DNA from: Thermoleophilia bacterium
Lineage (GTDB): Bacteria; Actinomycetota; Thermoleophilia; Gaiellales; Gaiellaceae
Assembly: GCA_020845695.1 (NCBI GenBank)
Contig: JADLFG010000066.1
Location: forward strand, 1 to 35,558
Length of the DNA stretch: 35,558 nucleotides
Reading direction: 5' to 3'
A model generated the notes under the pieces. It was not told where the DNA came from. It saw nothing but the letters and a program-made list of their open reading frames with translations, and made no database searches. Positions 32,403 through 35,558 of the stretch are shown here, piece after piece (within the stretch, counting starts at the first letter, position 1; the number at the start of each line of letters is the position of its first letter). The translations under genes were made by a program, and so were the position numbers.

Positions 32403-33218
32403 ATGAGCACGCTCGAGCACACCGACGTCCTCTACGAGGTGAAGCGCGGCGTCGCGTGGATCACGATCAACCGGCCGGAGCGCTACAACGCCTTCCGGGC
32501 GCAGACCGTCGACCAGCTGATCGCGTGCTTCCGGCGCGCGTGGGCGGACGGCGACGCCGGCGCGATCGTCCTCACCGGCGCGGGCGACAAGGCTTTCTGC
32601 ACCGGCGGGGACATGAAGGAGAAGGCGCTGACCGGCAGCTACGGGATCCCGGAATCGGGGATCTTCGACATCCAGGGGCTGCACCGGCTGATCCGGGACG
32701 TGCCGAAGCCCGTGATCGCCGCCGTCAATGGCTTCGCGATCGGGGGCGGCCACGTCCTCCACGTCCTCTGCGACCTCTCGATCGCGGCCGAGCACGCGCG
32801 CTTCGGCCAGGCCGGCCCCCGGGTCGGCAGCTTCGACGCCGGCTTCGGCGCCGCCTACCTCGCCCGCGTCGTCGGGGAGAAGCGGGCGCGCGAGATCTGG
32901 TTCCTGCTCGACCAGTACGACGCGGACACCGCCGAGCGCTTCGGACTCGTCAACAGGGTCGTGCCGCTCGCGGACCTCCACGCCACCGCGCAGGAGTGGG
33001 GCGAGCGGATCGCCGCCTACTCGCCGACGGCGCTGCGCTTCCTCAAGACCGCCTTCAACGCGGACTCGGAGCAGATCGCGGGCATCTCGCGACTCGCCTA
33101 CTCCGGTCTCGACGTGTTCACGGAGAGCGACGAGGCCCACGAGGGGACGGAGGCATTCGCCGCCAAGCGCACGCCCGACTTCTCCCGCTTTCGCAACCGC
33201 GAGTTCCGCCAGGGCTGA
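32403..33218 (+). CDS. badI: BadI/MenB-type crotonase (2-ketocyclohexanecarboxyl-CoA hydrolase candidate)
   Basis: 271 aa. Crotonase core: WITINRPERYNAFRAQT, oxyanion loops AFCTGGD (65-70) and GFAIGGGHVLHVLCDL (110-125), and FGQAGPRVGSFDAGFGAAYLARVVGEKRAREIWFL with Asp145 at the position of the MenB/BadI catalytic aspartate. The C-terminal ESDEAHEGTEAFAAKRTPDFSRF also fits both. BadI opens the 2-ketocyclohexane-carboxyl-CoA ring to pimelyl-CoA by a retro-Dieckmann type hydrolysis; MenB does the reverse-type closure in menaquinone synthesis. The neighbourhood (thiolase, CoA-transferase, PaaX, dehydrogenase, no other men genes) favours BadI; a MenB role is the alternative. Confidence 0.75.
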   Translation: MSTLEHTDVLYEVKRGVAWITINRPERYNAFRAQTVDQLIACFRRAWADGDAGAIVLTGAGDKAFCTGGDMKEKALTGSYGIPESGIFDIQGLHRLIRDVPKPVIAAVNGFAIGGGHVLHVLCDLSIAAEHARFGQAGPRVGSFDAGFGAAYLARVVGEKRAREIWFLLDQYDADTAERFGLVNRVVPLADLHATAQEWGERIAAYSPTALRFLKTAFNADSEQIAGISRLAYSGLDVFTESDEAHEGTEAFAAKRTPDFSRFRNREFRQG

Positions 33219-33228
33219 GGCGGAACGT

Positions 33229-34107
33229 TTGACGGGCGCCGCAGTGACCTCCGTCGCCGTGCCGGGCGGTGCTCCGCCCCGGCCGAAGTCGATCATCCTC
33301 GACATCTACGGCAACGTGATCCGCCACGGGCTCGGCACGTGGCTCTCGACCGCCCAGCTCGTCGCGCTCCTCGCCGATCTCGGACTCGACGGGCAGTCGG
33401 CGCGCTCCGCGATCTCCCGCATGAAGCGCGCGGGCCTGCTCGCCGCGGAGCGCCGCGGCGGGCGAGCCGGATACACGCTCGGCACGGAGACGCGGCAGCT
33501 CGTCGACGACGGCGACCGCCGGATCTTCCACGCCGTCGAGCCCGCCGACCTCGCGGACGGCTGGACGCTCGCCGTCTTCTCGGTGCCCGAGCCGGACCGC
33601 GCGAAGCGCCACGTGCTCCGATCGCGCCTCGGCTGGCTCGGATTCGGCAACCCGGTCCCCGGGGTGTGGATCGCTCCGCGGCGGCTCGCCGGCGAGGCGC
33701 GCCGCCTGATCGAGCGGCACGGCCTCACCGACTACGTCGACCTCTTCGACTGCGCCCACAGGGGCTTCGGCGACGTCACGGGGCTCGTCGCTCGCGCCTG
33801 GGACCTCGAGCGCCTCGCCGGCCTGTATCGCGCCTTCGTGGCCGACCAGCAACCGGTGCTCGCGCGCTGGGAGGACGGCCGGGTCGGCGACGACCGAGCG
33901 GCGTTCGCCGACTACCTCCTGGCCGTCCACCAGTGGCGGAAGCTGCCCTACCTCGACCCGGGCCTGCCGGCCGAGGTGCTCCCGCCCGGCTGGCCCGGAC
34001 GCGAGGCCGCGGAGCTCTTCGCCTCGCTCGTCGCGCGCCTCGAGACGCCCGCGATGCGCCACGTCGGCAGCGTGCTCGATCGTGGCGCCGCCCGGAGGGC
34101 CGCGTGA
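33229..34107 (+). CDS. PaaX-family transcriptional regulator (second copy)
   Basis: 292 aa from a TTG at 33229 preceded by GAGGCGG at good spacing; GTG at 33244 is the alternative. The N-terminal part reads SIILDIYGNVIRHGLGTWLSTAQLVALLADLGLDGQSARSAISRMKRAGLLAAERRGGRAGYTLG (winged helix), followed by WTLAVFSVPEPDRAKRHVLRSRLGWLGFGNPVPGVWIAPRR and a PaaX-C region with WRKLPYLDPGLPAEVLPPGWPG. It shares the domain plan of the regulator at 14157 but is clearly diverged. It lies between badI and an SDR gene (4-bp overlap with the latter) and probably controls this local divergon by sensing an acyl-CoA. Confidence 0.86.
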   Translation: MTGAAVTSVAVPGGAPPRPKSIILDIYGNVIRHGLGTWLSTAQLVALLADLGLDGQSARSAISRMKRAGLLAAERRGGRAGYTLGTETRQLVDDGDRRIFHAVEPADLADGWTLAVFSVPEPDRAKRHVLRSRLGWLGFGNPVPGVWIAPRRLAGEARRLIERHGLTDYVDLFDCAHRGFGDVTGLVARAWDLERLAGLYRAFVADQQPVLARWEDGRVGDDRAAFADYLLAVHQWRKLPYLDPGLPAEVLPPGWPGREAAELFASLVARLETPAMRHVGSVLDRGAARRAA

Positions 34108-34883
34108 GCGAGCCGCGCTTCGGAGGGCGTGTCGCGCTGGTCACCGGCGGCGGCGGCGGGCTCGGTCGCGCCGTGGCGGCGGCGCTCGCCGCGGAGGGGG
34201 CCGCGGTCGCGGCCGGGGACGTGGTGCTCGCCGGAGCCGGGGACGTGGCGGCCGCGCTCAGCGAGGCCGGTGCGCGCGCGCTCGCGCTCGAGCTCGACGT
34301 CGCCGATCCCGGCTCGGTCGCGGCGGCATTCGCCAGGGTCGAGGCGGAGCTCGGCGGCCTGGACGTCCTCGTCAACCTCGCCGGCGGCAGCCTCGGCACG
34401 CCGCGCGACCTCCCGGAGATCGCCCCCGAGGACTACGACCGGGTGCTCGACGTCAACCTGCGCGGCACCTTCCTCTGCTGCCAGGCGGCCGTGCCGCTGC
34501 TCGCACGGCGCGGCGGCGGCGCGATCGTCAACGTCTCCTCGATCGCCGCCCGCGGCACGACCCCCGTCACAGGCGTCCCCTACGCGGCCGCGAAGGCCGG
34601 CGTGCTCGGGTTGACCCGACGGCTCGCGCGCGAGGTCGGGCCGCTCGGAATCCGCGTCAACGCGGTCGCGCCCGGGCTCTTCCTCTCCGGCCCCCGGCTC
34701 GAGGGGATGTGGGTCGGTCTCTCCGCGGGAGAGCGTGCCGAGGTGCTGGACGCGATCCCGCTGCGCCGCCTACCCGAGCTCGCCGAGGCTGTCGCCCCGA
34801 TCCTCTTCCTCGCGAGCGCGGACGCGAGCTACGTCACCGGCGCCGTGCTCGACGTCAACGGCGGGCGCTTCATGGCTGGCTAG
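34104..34883 (+). CDS. SDR-family oxidoreductase
   Basis: 259 aa from a GTG overlapping the PaaX stop (GTGA) with GGAGGG upstream. Signatures: VTGGGGGLGRA (13-23), LVNLAGGS (about 89-96), catalytic Ser145/146, Tyr160 and Lys164 (YAAAKAG), and AVAPGLF. It is probably an NAD(P)-dependent dehydrogenase for a hydroxyacyl-CoA or cyclic alcohol in the same pathway as the BadI-like enzyme. It lacks the BadH-like AGWD and SSGEAVY segments seen in the gene at 6685, so a different substrate is likely. It ends in a 14-bp convergent overlap with the last gene. Confidence 0.85.
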   Translation: MSEPRFGGRVALVTGGGGGLGRAVAAALAAEGAAVAAGDVVLAGAGDVAAALSEAGARALALELDVADPGSVAAAFARVEAELGGLDVLVNLAGGSLGTPRDLPEIAPEDYDRVLDVNLRGTFLCCQAAVPLLARRGGGAIVNVSSIAARGTTPVTGVPYAAAKAGVLGLTRRLAREVGPLGIRVNAVAPGLFLSGPRLEGMWVGLSAGERAEVLDAIPLRRLPELAEAVAPILFLASADASYVTGAVLDVNGGRFMAG

Positions 34884-35556
34884 GAGTGGCCGGGAGCGAG
34901 CCGGCGAGCTCGGCCGCGCAGGCAACCAGGTCGCGCGACGCCACGACGCCTGCAAGCTCGCGCGTGTGGGTGACGAGCGCGCAGCGCTCGCTGCCGGCCA
35001 GCTCGCGAGCGCGCGCCGACCGGGGGCCGGGCGGTAGCGCGAGCCCGAAGAGACCGCGCTCGCGCCCGGCGACGAGCCCGGCGAGGCCTGGCGAGGCGTC
35101 GGGATCGAAGCACGGGACGTAGGGGCCGCCGCGCTCGATCACCGCCGCCCAGCCGTCCGCCGCCCCCGCCAGATGCAGAACGCCGAGCGCGCGGTAGAAG
35201 GCGACGCTGCCCCACAGGGGCGCGAGCGCCGCGACGTAGGCCTGCGGATCGTCCGGCGGCTCGGGCTCCTCGACCACGAAGACGAGCTGCGCGCCCGCCT
35301 CGCAGAGCGCTCGGGCCGCGGCGAGCGAGAGCGGCGCGAGCGCAGCGGGCGCGAGGTCGCCGCCCGCGAGGCGAGCCAGCGAGGCGAGGCCGGTGAGCCC
35401 CGCGGCGCAGGGGAGGCCGTCGAGCAGCGCCCGCAGCCTGCGAACCGTCTCGAGCACGACCGCAGCCCGGGCCGACGCGCCCACGTCGACGCTCCCCGCC
35501 ACCGCCGGGCGTCCCCGCGGCAGCGGCGGGAAGCCGCCCGACCAGTCGAGCGACAT
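34870..35556 (-). CDS. Uncharacterised protein, possibly URO-D/methyltransferase-like, at window edge
   Basis: At least 228 aa; the ATG at 35556 is two bases from the window end and may be internal. The segment ETVRRLRALLDG...CAAGLTGLASLARLAGG followed by CEAGAQLVFVVEEPEPP and later GVLHLAGAADGWAAV resembles in layout the uroporphyrinogen-decarboxylase/MtaA superfamily barrel, but none of its catalytic residues can be fixed with confidence. No function is proposed. Confidence 0.4.
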   Translation of the reverse strand: MSLDWSGGFPPLPRGRPAVAGSVDVGASARAAVVLETVRRLRALLDGLPCAAGLTGLASLARLAGGDLAPAALAPLSLAAARALCEAGAQLVFVVEEPEPPDDPQAYVAALAPLWGSVAFYRALGVLHLAGAADGWAAVIERGGPYVPCFDPDASPGLAGLVAGRERGLFGLALPPGPRSARARELAGSERCALVTHTRELAGVVASRDLVACAAELAGSLPATPSQP

Positions 35557-35558
35557 CC

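Noticed and set aside
31053..33305. 750-aa extension of the CaiB-family gene
   Set aside because: The upstream part is antisense to the BadI-like gene; the ATG at 32264 has AAAGGAG and a standard CaiB N-terminus.
1..35558. CRISPR array, insertion sequence or rRNA
   Set aside because: No regularly spaced repeats, no transposase-like frame and no rRNA-like sequence were seen. The short palindromes at 6106-6227 lack spacer regularity.

Overview
The window is very GC-rich bacterial DNA with dense gene packing, 4-bp start/stop overlaps, many GTG/TTG starts and a tmk-holB-ricT block. It looks like a chromosome of a high-GC actinobacterial lineage. The many LLM/SDR/CaiB genes and the two PaaX regulators would suit a deep-branching group such as Thermoleophilia, but that is an inference from gene content and composition, not a placement. 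No rRNA gene, IS element or CRISPR array was seen. The window ends inside, or at the start of, a last minus-strand gene.

Layout. 1-700: a frameshifted remnant of a phage minor-head (MuF-like) protein with an ADP-ribosyltransferase-like tail, 82 bp downstream of a tRNA-Thr(CGT). 810-6033: housekeeping genes (citrate synthase, a GST-like protein, a C26 amidotransferase, and the tmk-holB-ricT operon). 6034-6240: short palindromic intergenic repeats. 6241-14100 (minus): an operon that reads as ATP-dependent (class I) benzoyl-CoA reductase of the BzdNOPQ size pattern. It continues with an Oah-like hydrolase carrying a zinc ribbon, an IpdAB-like CoA-transferase pair, a BadH-like dehydrogenase and a hemerythrin. 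A PaaX-family regulator is divergent at 14157, and the 57-bp gap holds a perfect inverted repeat and overlapping promoters. 15013-26285 (minus): a ten-gene array made of an LLM flavin enzyme, an aryl-CoA ligase, a split PEP-synthase-like phosphotransferase with an amidohydrolase-2 (decarboxylase-type) gene between its halves, and a complete branched-chain-type ABC importer. An IclR regulator is divergent and a palindromic operator candidate lies between them. 27510-28289: an inositol-monophosphatase-like gene. 28297-34883: a second CoA-ester cluster (mutase large subunit, thiolase and CaiB on minus; BadI-like, a second PaaX and an SDR on plus).

Together the genes suggest import of an aromatic acid or phenol, CoA activation, ATP-driven dearomatisation by an oxygen-sensitive reductase, and hydration/oxidation/ring cleavage to a C7 dicarboxylyl-CoA for beta-oxidation. 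The most unusual points are class I benzoyl-CoA reductase in an apparently actinobacterial genome, and a phenylphosphate-synthase-like split kinase paired with an amidohydrolase-family (de)carboxylase instead of a UbiD-type one. Functions are assigned from sequence motifs and context only; no database search was possible.
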